From Brasilonema bromeliae SPC951 (GTDB lineage: Bacteria; Cyanobacteriota; Cyanobacteriia; Cyanobacteriales; Nostocaceae): DNA of 41,065 nucleotides. The notes below the pieces were generated by a model. That model worked only from the letters and a program-made list of their open reading frames with translations, searched no databases and was not told the origin of the DNA. The position numbers and the translations under genes were made by a program. The stretch lies in NCBI RefSeq assembly GCF_012912135.1, contig NZ_QMEB01000021.1:1-41065 (forward strand), given 5' to 3'. Within the stretch, counting starts at the first letter, position 1. Every line of letters starts with the position of its first letter. Below are positions 34,126 to 41,065 of this stretch, one piece after another.

Positions 34126-34159
34126 AAGTTACAAAACGAAATTAAGAAAATAATGAGAG
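34126..34159 (-). promoter_or_regulatory. Regulated promoter E
   Basis: Minus strand: CTCTCATTATTTTCTTAAT (34159-34141); TAACTT (34131-34126) starts 11 nt after CTTA. 32 nt upstream of the 69-aa membrane gene. Confidence 0.7.
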
Positions 34160-34181
34160 TCAACAACCATTAGTCCATATC

Positions 34182-34326
34182 AGGACTTACGTAAAATCAT
34201 GGAAAAACGTAGACGCCCAGCGGCTTCCCGCAGGGTACCGCAAAGGACGCAAAGGACACGTTAGCGCGCAGCGTGCGCCTGCGGCGCATAGGAATAGGAG
34301 TTTGGGAGAGTTTTTGCGTAAGTCCT
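34182..34326. mobile_element. 145-bp MITE-like element
   Basis: Perfect 10-bp terminal inverted repeats AGGACTTACG (34182-34191) and CGTAAGTCCT (34317-34326), with an interior of GC-rich dispersed-repeat character (GCGCAGCGTGCGCCTGCGGC). AGGACTTACG-type ends recur widely in filamentous cyanobacteria, as far as I recall. Non-coding. Confidence 0.65.
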
Positions 34327-34404
34327 ACATATCATTAATTTTGATACGTTACATAATTTAATGAATTACCCTTTTTTCCTCTTCTCTTGGCGCACTTGGC
34401 GACG

Positions 34405-34443
34405 CCAGTCGCCTCAACGGGGGGAACCCCCGCACGGCGCTGG
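34405..34443. repeat. CCAGTCGCC...GGCGCTGG dispersed repeat, copy 2
   Basis: Second copy of the repeat at 24672-24711, one G shorter; lies past the 3' end of the sensor kinase gene. Confidence 0.8.
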
Positions 34444-34479
34444 CTCGTCTTGGCGGTTCGTTTATTTAACCCCTCAAAA

Positions 34480-35892
34480 TTAACGAAACAGTCCACTATG
34501 TTGGGCAATCGGTAGAGTCACAGTAAAAGTAGTTTCTTTATTAGGAATGCTGTCAGCAGTAATAGTACCGCCATGCAAGCGAGCAATTTCGTGAGCGATC
34601 GCCAACCCCAACCCAGCTCCACTTTTTCCTTGAAAACGGGCTGAGTCTGCCCGATAAAACCGCTCAAATAGGTGAGGTAGATGCTCTTTTGAAATACCAT
34701 ACCCTGTGTTAATTATCATCACCTGCACTACATTTGAGTGCAAATTTGACCGCACCCAAACAACACCTCCTTGTGGTGTGTATTTAACGGCGTTGTCTAC
34801 CAGGTTCAAAAACAAACTGGTTAACTGGTCGGGATCGCCCTGCACCCACAAATCGGGGGTCAAGTTATTTAGCAGCTTAATCTGTTGCGATTCTGCAGCA
34901 TGTTGCACTTGTTCCACAATCACTTCCAACAAGTTGCTTAAGTCCACAGGTAATGGCTCAAAAGGCAACTGTCCCCGGTCAATCCTTGCTAGTAACAGTA
35001 AACCATTGCTGAGGCGAATGAGTCGGTCTACCTCTTGTTCTAAATCCTGCAAGGTTTGCTCGTATTCATCTGGAGTGCGTTCCCGACTGCGGGTTACATC
35101 TATACGTCCCTTGATAACCGTCAGGGGAGTGCGTAATTCATGGGCTGCATCAGCCGTAAACCGTTGTTCCCGCTCAAAACCTGCTTGTAAACGTTCTAAC
35201 ATCTGGTCAAAGGTGGTCGCCAACTGTCCCACTTCATCTTTTGCCCCTTTGTAGTTTAGACGTTGCGCGAGGTCAATGGCGCTAATAGCTTGAGCAGTCT
35301 GGGTGATTTGACTGATGGGTTGCAATGCTCTTGATGAGAGAAATAAACCACCACAACCAGCAATAATAAGTATAAATGGCAACAAAAATAAAAGCTCTGC
35401 AGATAATTTATCGGATATTTCTTCTAATGCCTCAAGAGACTTTGCTATTTGCAACCAGCCGATAATCTGACCTTGACGGATTACTGGCTGGCTAATTAGT
35501 CGCCAGTCTGCCTTATTTCTTGCCACTCTTGTGTATCCACTGGCACTTGGTATCCAGAGAGGCACTTCTTGGTATTTGCCAAAGCCGTCCACTATTTTGC
35601 CTTGGGGAGTCATCAGGCGAACTGCAAATCCAGCCTCTATCAAACGTTGTACGGTATTTTGTCGGCTTGGCTTGTCCACAAAGGCAAGGGCGTTATTCTT
35701 ATCGCTTAAATAAACCAAGGACTGAGAACCTGCTATTTGCAGAGCGGTATCCGCCTGGTTAATTATTTTACGCTCAAGTCGGAAATACAAGTAGCCCGTG
35801 AACCCGCCCAGAGTCAGCCCCAACAACAGGAGATACCAGGCAGTTAATTTTATACGTACAGGGATGTGATTGAGCCACTTCAAACTAATCAT
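34480..35892 (-). CDS. Sensor histidine kinase, Asn in the G1 box
   Basis: 470 aa. Two membrane helices (about residues 17-36 and 167-187) flank a periplasmic sensor of about 130 residues with no cysteine-rich or metal-binding cluster. Then come HAMP (SSRALQPISQITQTAQAIS), HisKA with H251 in FTADAAHELRTPLT, and HATPase: N box LFLNLVDNAVKY, F box FERFYRAD, G2 GKSGAGLGLAI. The G1 box, normally DxGxG, reads N395-T-G-Y-G; the codon is AAC. It overlaps the upstream response regulator by 4 bp (ATGA), so the two are coupled. Likely signal: envelope or cation state, judged from the regulon genes downstream. Confidence 0.9.
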   Translation of the reverse strand: MISLKWLNHIPVRIKLTAWYLLLLGLTLGGFTGYLYFRLERKIINQADTALQIAGSQSLVYLSDKNNALAFVDKPSRQNTVQRLIEAGFAVRLMTPQGKIVDGFGKYQEVPLWIPSASGYTRVARNKADWRLISQPVIRQGQIIGWLQIAKSLEALEEISDKLSAELLFLLPFILIIAGCGGLFLSSRALQPISQITQTAQAISAIDLAQRLNYKGAKDEVGQLATTFDQMLERLQAGFEREQRFTADAAHELRTPLTVIKGRIDVTRSRERTPDEYEQTLQDLEQEVDRLIRLSNGLLLLARIDRGQLPFEPLPVDLSNLLEVIVEQVQHAAESQQIKLLNNLTPDLWVQGDPDQLTSLFLNLVDNAVKYTPQGGVVWVRSNLHSNVVQVMIINTGYGISKEHLPHLFERFYRADSARFQGKSGAGLGLAIAHEIARLHGGTITADSIPNKETTFTVTLPIAQHSGLFR

Positions 35893-36569
35893 GATTCAGC
35901 ATCTGCGGTGAGGCAATATCCTACACCACGCACTGTGTGCAGGAGGGGTTTGTCGAAACCGTGGTCTATCTTGCGTCGCAAGTAGCCAATATAAACATCA
36001 ATAACGTTGGAATTTTCGTAAAAGTCAAAATTCCAGGTATGTTCGGTGATTTGATTGCGGCTAAGTACTTGGCGAGGGTGGCGCATAAGATACTGTAGCA
36101 GTGTAAATTCACGAGGGCTAAGGTTGATACTTTTTCCAGCGCGGCGTACTTCCCTAGTAGCAACGTCCATCTCCAAGTCTCCGACTCGCAGTATTGTGTC
36201 CTGTTGCATCGGAGGACGACGTAGTAAGGCACGCAGACGCGCCAATAGTTCGCTCAAAGCAAAGGGCTTAAACAAATAGTCATCAGCACCAGCATCTAGA
36301 CCTCGAACCCGGTCTTCTACAGCATCACGGGCGGTTAGAAGCAGTACAGGGGTTTTAAGACCTTGCGATCGCAGTTTCCGCAAAACCTGTAGACCGTCCA
36401 TTTGAGGCAACATTATATCCAATACGATAATGTCATACTCTGCTGAAGCAGCATAATCTAGTCCCTCCTGACCATCAGTAGCTATATCTGTTGCGTAACC
36501 TGCTTCTTTCAATCCCTGACTAATAAATTGAGCAATGCCAGGTTCATCCTCTACTAGTAAGACGCGCAT
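35889..36569 (-). CDS. OmpR-family response regulator
   Basis: 226 aa. Receiver domain with the acidic pair EDE (7-9), phospho-acceptor D51 in VLDIMLP, Thr79 in LLTARD and Lys101 in LFKPF. The winged-helix DNA-binding domain has LSPREFTLLQYLMRHPRQVLS and a C-terminal DVYIGYLRRKID...VRGVGY. All catalytic residues are present. It is the natural candidate to bind the 19-bp boxes of promoters A-E, because OmpR-type regulators bind direct repeats overlapping the -35 region. No such box is seen in front of its own gene, so it appears not to be autoregulated by this site. Confidence 0.93.
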   Translation of the reverse strand: MRVLLVEDEPGIAQFISQGLKEAGYATDIATDGQEGLDYAASAEYDIIVLDIMLPQMDGLQVLRKLRSQGLKTPVLLLTARDAVEDRVRGLDAGADDYLFKPFALSELLARLRALLRRPPMQQDTILRVGDLEMDVATREVRRAGKSINLSPREFTLLQYLMRHPRQVLSRNQITEHTWNFDFYENSNVIDVYIGYLRRKIDHGFDKPLLHTVRGVGYCLTADAES

Positions 36570-37329
36570 AAGTCAAGCAATGCATAGATTTTGAAGCCAC
36601 TCCGTTGCAAACGCAGCAGAGTGCGGTGAATCATCCCTATATACTTGTATTTTCCAATAATTCCTAATTAATGGCTACACTCGCTACAATCATGCCAAGC
36701 TGTGTAAATCTTCGTGCGCGATTCTGCTACCACAAGAATGAATATTGCTCAAATTGCCTTTACTTGGTCAAAAAAATACAGACTCTTTCCGGTAAATTAT
36801 CTTTGCAATCAAGTATCAGTCAGGCGTGAGCTATGACCCACGCTCACGCTCAAATTCAAAGGAGGGAATAGACCGCTGCGCTAACAAAATTCGCTCGCTC
36901 GCTGCCTACGGCACGCTACTAACACATTCAAAAAAGAAAAAAAGGATACAAGCCCAGACCGCCACGCACCGAAGAGCGGCTTGCACTTTATTTATTTATG
37001 GAAAATATAAAGAAATTTTTTCCATCGAGTAGGCGCAAGGAAAAAGGCGTCCTTATTTCAGAGCCAACAACTTATGGTATGGGGTTCTTAATTTCTCACG
37101 TTCGCGAATGAGCGAATGAACGAATTGTTTTGACGACTCTACTTCATGCATCCGTAAAAAAGCGGGAAGTATGAAGCAACTGGGACAAGCGAAGCGTCAA
37201 AAATCTAAATCTACTGGTCTGGTTACAAAAACCCAGACCTCTACGTTAGCGCAGCGGCGCGAAGCGCAGTAGGTCTGGGTAGTTCATTTCGTCGAACTCA
37301 CGTTATATCACCTTTAGCTAATAACTCAT
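36570..37329. other. 760-bp intergenic region
   Basis: Promoter region of the two-component operon at the left. The rest is GC-rich dispersed repeats (GACCGCTGCGCTAAC near 36870, GCGCAGCGGCGCGAAGCGC near 37250) and a hairpin, ACCCAGACCT (37231-37240) with AGGTCTGGGT (37271-37280). The 68-aa ORF called here has repeat-derived composition and no support. Confidence 0.5.
37231..37280. repeat. Hairpin repeat past the GH13 paralogue
   Basis: 10-bp perfect arms ACCCAGACCT and AGGTCTGGGT with an inner GCGC-rich palindrome; 50 bp downstream of the GH13 stop on the minus strand. Possible 3' end, no T tract. Confidence 0.5.
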
Positions 37330-38988
37330 TTACTGCCAAACAAACACTTTAGCTTCGTATGGTCCAATATCAATCATGATACCATCGTCGCCAGCTTCCA
37401 CATCATAATTGCCTGTCCACTCATGCCATGTACCAGGACTGGGGAAGTTAGGAATCTGATATCCAGCTAGGAAGTTTTCTGAGAAATTAGCCACAACCAC
37501 AACACGAGAACCTTCATCGTTCCAACGGCTGTAAGCTAGCACTTTTGTCTCTGGATTTTCGTGGATGAAGTCAACATTTTCTGTGTAGAGAGCATGATTA
37601 TTTTTACGCAGGTTTATTAACCCTTTGTAGTATTCAAACAAGCTACGATTCAAATCATTACCTAGCAATCCCCATTCAATTTTAGATGATTCTTGTGTTT
37701 TCGGCTTGTACTCACCAAATTCCTGACCCATCCAAATCATGGGTATACCCATAGCTGTCAGAAGGATAGCAGCGCCCAACTTAAGCCGCTTAAAAGCTTC
37801 TTCATCAAAGATATTGTTATTACCCAGTTCTACCATTAAACGATCATGGTCATGGTTAGTGAGGTAATTCACAACATTCGTCGCACCCATAAAGCCTTGG
37901 CGCTTTGCGTCAATCACATCTTTGAGGCGTTCTAAATCAAAGGTGTTACCACAGATATGATCCTTAATACAATGATAGAAACTATCATGCCAGCAGCCAT
38001 CCATTGGTCCATCAACGTTGGTAATACTAGTCGTTTCCGGAATATGTTCGGCAATATTATAAAAAGGCTTCATGCTGGCAGTATCTTTGGCTTCTTGCAC
38101 AATCCAATGCATGAAATCATAGTTAGCAATTTGCCGTGCTGCATCGTAGCGAATTCCATCAAGGTGATACTCACCAACCCAATAACGAACTGTATCACCA
38201 ATAAATTTGCGAGCAGGATAAGTGTCTAAATTTTTGTCATAGTGTTCGTAATTAAATTCTGGTCCCCAGTTGTTATCGGGGTCGCGAGGCTCGTGATGAT
38301 ACCAATAATCGTGGTCGATTTGTGTTAATGGACTTGATGATTCTGAATGGTTATAAATACCATCCATAATCACACGAATTCCTCTTGCATGGCACTCATC
38401 AACAAGATTTTTTAATCCCGATGTCGGACCGTAACTTGATTCTGGGGCGAAGAAGTGACGTGGATTGTAACCCCAACTATAATCTCCTGGATATTCTTTA
38501 ACTGGCATTAACTCAACCGCGTTAATTCCCAGTTCACTCAGGTAATCTAACTTCTCAACGACGTGCTTGTACTTTCCTCGCGCATAAGGATCATCTTCAC
38601 CACCAGAAAAGTCACCAACGTGCAATTCATAAATGACTAATTCGTGGTCTGCGGGTAGGGGTTTATCGTCGTGTTGCCAAACGTAAGTATCAACAATACG
38701 TTCCCCATCTTTTATGTATACAACACCGTCATCCTTCCCACTCAATTCATCAATATCAGTTGCATAGGGATCTGTCACATCTACCCATTGATCTGGTTCA
38801 AAAAACCAAGATTTTGACTGCACGCGAAATTTATATTGATAAGCACCATCTTCTAATTCAACAGTTGTGCGAAAATAACCATCATCACCTTTTTCCATTG
38901 GGATTGGTTCCCAATCAGAAAAAGAACCAATTAAAGACGCAGCTTTGTTGTAGGGTGCAAATAAATTAAATTCAATTGGCTTTGCCAT
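37330..38988 (-). CDS. GH13 alpha-amylase-family enzyme with CBM48, paralogue 2
   Basis: 552 aa, collinear with the 21359-23029 protein over its whole length (AASLIGSFSDWEPIPMEKG; YPGDYSWGYNPRHFFAPESS; ending WHEWTGNYDVEAGDDGI). Region I DGIYNHS, region II GIRYDAARQI (nucleophile Asp), region III FYNIAEH (Glu), region IV YLTNHDHDR. The catalytic set is complete. Small substitutions around region IV (NHDHD against THDRE) may tune acceptor specificity. Probably glycogen or alpha-glucan metabolism in the cytoplasm. Monocistronic; SD not obvious. Confidence 0.88.
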   Translation of the reverse strand: MAKPIEFNLFAPYNKAASLIGSFSDWEPIPMEKGDDGYFRTTVELEDGAYQYKFRVQSKSWFFEPDQWVDVTDPYATDIDELSGKDDGVVYIKDGERIVDTYVWQHDDKPLPADHELVIYELHVGDFSGGEDDPYARGKYKHVVEKLDYLSELGINAVELMPVKEYPGDYSWGYNPRHFFAPESSYGPTSGLKNLVDECHARGIRVIMDGIYNHSESSSPLTQIDHDYWYHHEPRDPDNNWGPEFNYEHYDKNLDTYPARKFIGDTVRYWVGEYHLDGIRYDAARQIANYDFMHWIVQEAKDTASMKPFYNIAEHIPETTSITNVDGPMDGCWHDSFYHCIKDHICGNTFDLERLKDVIDAKRQGFMGATNVVNYLTNHDHDRLMVELGNNNIFDEEAFKRLKLGAAILLTAMGIPMIWMGQEFGEYKPKTQESSKIEWGLLGNDLNRSLFEYYKGLINLRKNNHALYTENVDFIHENPETKVLAYSRWNDEGSRVVVVANFSENFLAGYQIPNFPSPGTWHEWTGNYDVEAGDDGIMIDIGPYEAKVFVWQ

Positions 38989-39395
38989 AGTAACTATATC
39001 AAGATATCACAAGGAAATGTGTTGACAAAATACAGAAAAATCATTATTTAGCTAATGACTATAATGATTAATGGCTCAAAGCGATTAACTTATAGTGATT
39101 AGCCAAGTGTTGAATGAATTCTGCCAGTGATGAGTATTTTCTAATTTCTAAACAAACTAGCCAATCATCCTCTAGAGATAATCAAATACTTTTTACGTCT
39201 ATCTCAAGAAGTAATTTTTATAAAAAGTATATTTTGGGGGATTTATTAATTAACTATAAAATTTTAATGATTCATCTAAAATACTTAGAAAAAATAAGTC
39301 AAAAGCTTGTTAATCAAAAAAACATAAAAATTGTAAGTGAGGAATAAGTCACTCCTCATTTCTCACTTTTTGAGTCATAACTCGAAGTAAAATTT
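38989..39395. other. AT-rich intergenic region
   Basis: About 400 bases upstream of GH13 paralogue 2 and past the end of murQ. A short repeat-like GTGAGGA...TCCTCAT stem near 39338-39360 may be the 3' end of the murQ transcript. The 77-aa plus-strand ORF (39114-39347) has no ribosome-binding site and low-complexity composition. Confidence 0.4.
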
Positions 39396-40325
39396 TCAGG
39401 CTTGCTCGTTGTTTTTATAACTAGCAACAGCCGCCCTGAGATTACCCTGGTATTGTGACAAGAGTTGTAAACCCTCCTCTTTTTCCAAACCAGTCCAATG
39501 CATTAATAGCGCCAATTTTACCCATTTACCACTACGTTCCAATAAAAAACCAGCGGCTTCTCGACTTAAACCTGTGAGGTCTTGTAAAATACGCATGGCG
39601 CGATCGCGTAACTTTTGATTCGTTACCGCCACATCCACCATACGATTGCCATAAACTTTACCCAACTTGACCATCACACCCGTAGACAGGATATTTAAGG
39701 CAAGTTTAGTAACTGTACCAGCTTTGAGACGAGTTGAACCAGCAAGTATCTCTGGTCCAGTTAACAGGCGAATATCAATATCAGCCTCACACTCCACTTG
39801 TTCAACAGGGACGCAAGCTATAAATATAGTAGTCGCCCCTCGCTGACGAGCAGCACTCATCGCGCCGTGGACGAAAGGTGTTGTTCCACCCGCTGTAATA
39901 CCAACGACTACATCTAGTTGCGTGATTTGTCGTTGGGCGATCGCCGCCTCACCATCTTCAGCGCTGTCCTCCAAATCTTCGGAACTGCGTACGAGTGCAC
40001 CCGCACCACCCGCAATAATTCCCTGTACCATCTCTGGAGGTGTACAAAAAGTAGGTGGACACTCTGCGGCGTCTAACACTCCTAACCGACCACTTGTCCC
40101 TGCTCCGATGTAAAAAAGACGTCCTCCATGACGCAAACACTCAGCAGTACGTTCAATCGCTTCAGCCAACTGAAGTTTAGCCGCAGCTACTGCAGCCACT
40201 GCCTTTGCATCTTCGCGATTAAATAACTCTACCAGTTCAAGAGAACTCAGCTGATCTAGGTCAAGACTATCAGGATTAACCTGCTCTGTCAAAAGATGAC
40301 CGCGCCCCTGCAAATTCGTCGTCAT
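39396..40325 (-). CDS. murQ: N-acetylmuramic acid 6-phosphate etherase
   Basis: Cleaves the lactyl ether of MurNAc-6-P to give GlcNAc-6-P in peptidoglycan recycling; cytoplasmic. 309 aa from ATG 40325 (MTTNLQGRGHLLTEQVNPDS), the normal start; the ORF track begins at a TTG 11 codons earlier. SIS domain with RLFYIGAGTSGRLGVLDAAECPPTF, the catalytic Glu in SSEDLEDSAEDG, GITAGGTTPFVHGA, and the C-terminal KLRDRAMRI and LTGLSREAAGFLLE. No murP or nagZ nearby. Follows the DUF3110 gene on the same strand by about 110 nt. Confidence 0.94.
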   Translation of the reverse strand: MTTNLQGRGHLLTEQVNPDSLDLDQLSSLELVELFNREDAKAVAAVAAAKLQLAEAIERTAECLRHGGRLFYIGAGTSGRLGVLDAAECPPTFCTPPEMVQGIIAGGAGALVRSSEDLEDSAEDGEAAIAQRQITQLDVVVGITAGGTTPFVHGAMSAARQRGATTIFIACVPVEQVECEADIDIRLLTGPEILAGSTRLKAGTVTKLALNILSTGVMVKLGKVYGNRMVDVAVTNQKLRDRAMRILQDLTGLSREAAGFLLERSGKWVKLALLMHWTGLEKEEGLQLLSQYQGNLRAAVASYKNNEQA

Positions 40326-40436
40326 TTGTTTTTTGTCCAAAGTGGAATTGGGAGACAATACTGTGAGCGGGTTTTCCGGAAGTACTGCCGTTCATTCGTT
40401 TTTTGTCTTTAGTCGTGTCTCATGAGACATGACTCA

Positions 40437-40847
40437 TTACAATAATCCTTCCAGTTTGCGGCGAATGCTGTCTAGTTCCGAATCAGAAAGTTCCGGTTTT
40501 TCCTGCGACTCCTGGTTGCGAGGGAGAGTTTCCTCAGCAACATCCTCCTGGGATTCTAGTTTCCAGTCTGTTTCTTCAACGTTGATTTCTGGGGGAATTG
40601 CTAAAGCACTGTCATTTTGAACCAATTCCCAATCATAGTCCGCAGCTTGACAAAACTCTTTTACTTCCTCTGAATCAATCGCCTCTACAGTTGGTGATAG
40701 GAAATCTTGAGCTTCCAGCATGAGGGCAAAGCGTGTCGCGTCGTCTTCTGACTCGAACATCAGAACTTTATTGCGCTCGCCCACCTGAATTGTGTGAATT
40801 CCCTCATTTTCTGTCCGAGCATTAAACAGTAGTACAAAAACACGCAT
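40437..40847 (-). CDS. DUF3110 protein
   Basis: 136 aa from ATG 40847 (MRVFVLLFNARTENEGIHTI), the characteristic opening of the cyanobacterial/plastid DUF3110 family, with FESEDDATRFALMLEAQDF and the TVEAIDSEEVKEFC that follows. The C-terminal third is acidic and of low complexity (EDVAEETLPRNQESQEKPEL), then a short helix (DSELDSIRRKLEGLL). Function unknown. The GTG start four codons upstream is possible. Confidence 0.88.
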   Translation of the reverse strand: MRVFVLLFNARTENEGIHTIQVGERNKVLMFESEDDATRFALMLEAQDFLSPTVEAIDSEEVKEFCQAADYDWELVQNDSALAIPPEINVEETDWKLESQEDVAEETLPRNQESQEKPELSDSELDSIRRKLEGLL

Positions 40848-41029
40848 GGGTGTAATCACTAATCTTGCATCTTGGATCTATTTTTAATTAAAGTTCTAGA
40901 AGGTGTCCAAAGAAAAGTCGAAGCAAAAATTTTCATTTTCTTATAAACTCTTAATATTCTGCTGACAAGGTAAAGACGACGATATCAATAATTTTCTTCA
41001 AGAAAGTGAGTAGTCTGTGAAGAAACACA

Positions 41030-41065
41030 GGGGTGTAAGGGTGTAGGGGTGTAGGGGTGTAGGGG
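41030..41065. repeat. Tandem octamer array at the window edge
   Basis: GGGTGTAA followed by three copies of GGGTGTAG and GGG, cut by the window end. A short tandem repeat (STRR) of the kind common in filamentous cyanobacteria; the full length is unknown. Confidence 0.8.

Noticed and set aside
36826-37032. 68-aa plus-strand ORF
   Set aside because: Repeat-derived, no domain, no usable start context.
39114-39347. 77-aa plus-strand ORF
   Set aside because: No ribosome-binding site, AT-driven Lys/Ile/Ser composition, no domain; could be tested by conservation.
1-41065. CRISPR arrays, tRNA or rRNA genes
   Set aside because: No regularly spaced direct repeats of CRISPR size, no cloverleaf with T-arm consensus and no rRNA segments seen by eye; a tRNAscan and CRISPR search would settle it.

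Overview
The window looks like a chromosomal stretch from a filamentous, probably heterocyst-forming cyanobacterium (order Nostocales). The evidence is the many HIP1 octamers (GCGATCGC), a PAM68-like photosystem assembly gene behind rpsO, cyanophycin genes, an arogenate-type tyrA, DUF3110 and Uma2 proteins, and abundant short palindromic, MITE-like and tandem heptamer/octamer repeats. The genus cannot be fixed from the sequence alone. I see no tRNA, rRNA, CRISPR array or intact insertion sequence.

Layout. (1) 83-7427, plus strand: a seven-gene sulfur-type cluster. It holds a sulfonate-family ABC binding lipoprotein, an AprA-like flavoprotein, a methyltransferase, an AprB-like two-cluster ferredoxin, a HEAT-repeat protein, an Mrp/NBP35 ATPase and a class I aminotransferase. 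An aldo/keto reductase remnant lies antisense at its end. (2) 8063-10535: a methyltransferase-HIT fusion whose HIT nucleophile is replaced by Ser, then 1.3 kb of mostly non-coding DNA with hairpins and a possible 33-aa membrane protein, then a small membrane protein. (3) 10986-15386: an HtrA protease, duplicated intergenic repeats, and a caspase-FGE/C-type-lectin fusion. The C terminus of the fusion is the variable repeat of a diversity-generating retroelement (DGR). The matching template repeat lies 330 bp downstream, but no reverse transcriptase is present anywhere in the window. (4) 15402-21159: Uma2, tyrA, a two-gene unit of unknown function, aroF (first step of aromatic synthesis; tyrA is the tyrosine branch), PAM68-like and rpsO. 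(5) 21359-28916: a GH13 enzyme, cyanophycinase cphB, a repeat-rich gap with two small genes, and cphA2, the cyanophycin synthetase variant lacking the Mur-ligase P-loop. (6) 28966-36569, minus strand: an envelope/cation regulon. It contains a two-component system, a small membrane protein, a PepSY protein, a P-type ATPase, a 49-aa membrane protein missed by the ORF track, a truncated PepSY paralogue joined to an htrA 3' remnant, and a LysM protein. (7) 37330-40847: a second GH13 paralogue, murQ and a DUF3110 protein.

The two strongest discoveries are these. First, the DGR pair without a reverse transcriptase: 14 of 27 template adenines are changed against 14 of 95 other bases, so adenine bias is clear, but the non-A changes suggest drift or a different template. 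Second, five copies of one promoter architecture in region 6: a 19-bp box, CTCTCATCRTTTTCTTAAT-like, then a -10 hexamer TAAYNT exactly 11 nt after CTTA. They precede the PepSY gene (two), its truncated paralogue (two) and the small membrane gene (one), beside an OmpR-type regulator that is the obvious candidate to bind them. The AprAB-like sulfonate cluster is a third candidate for an undescribed pathway.
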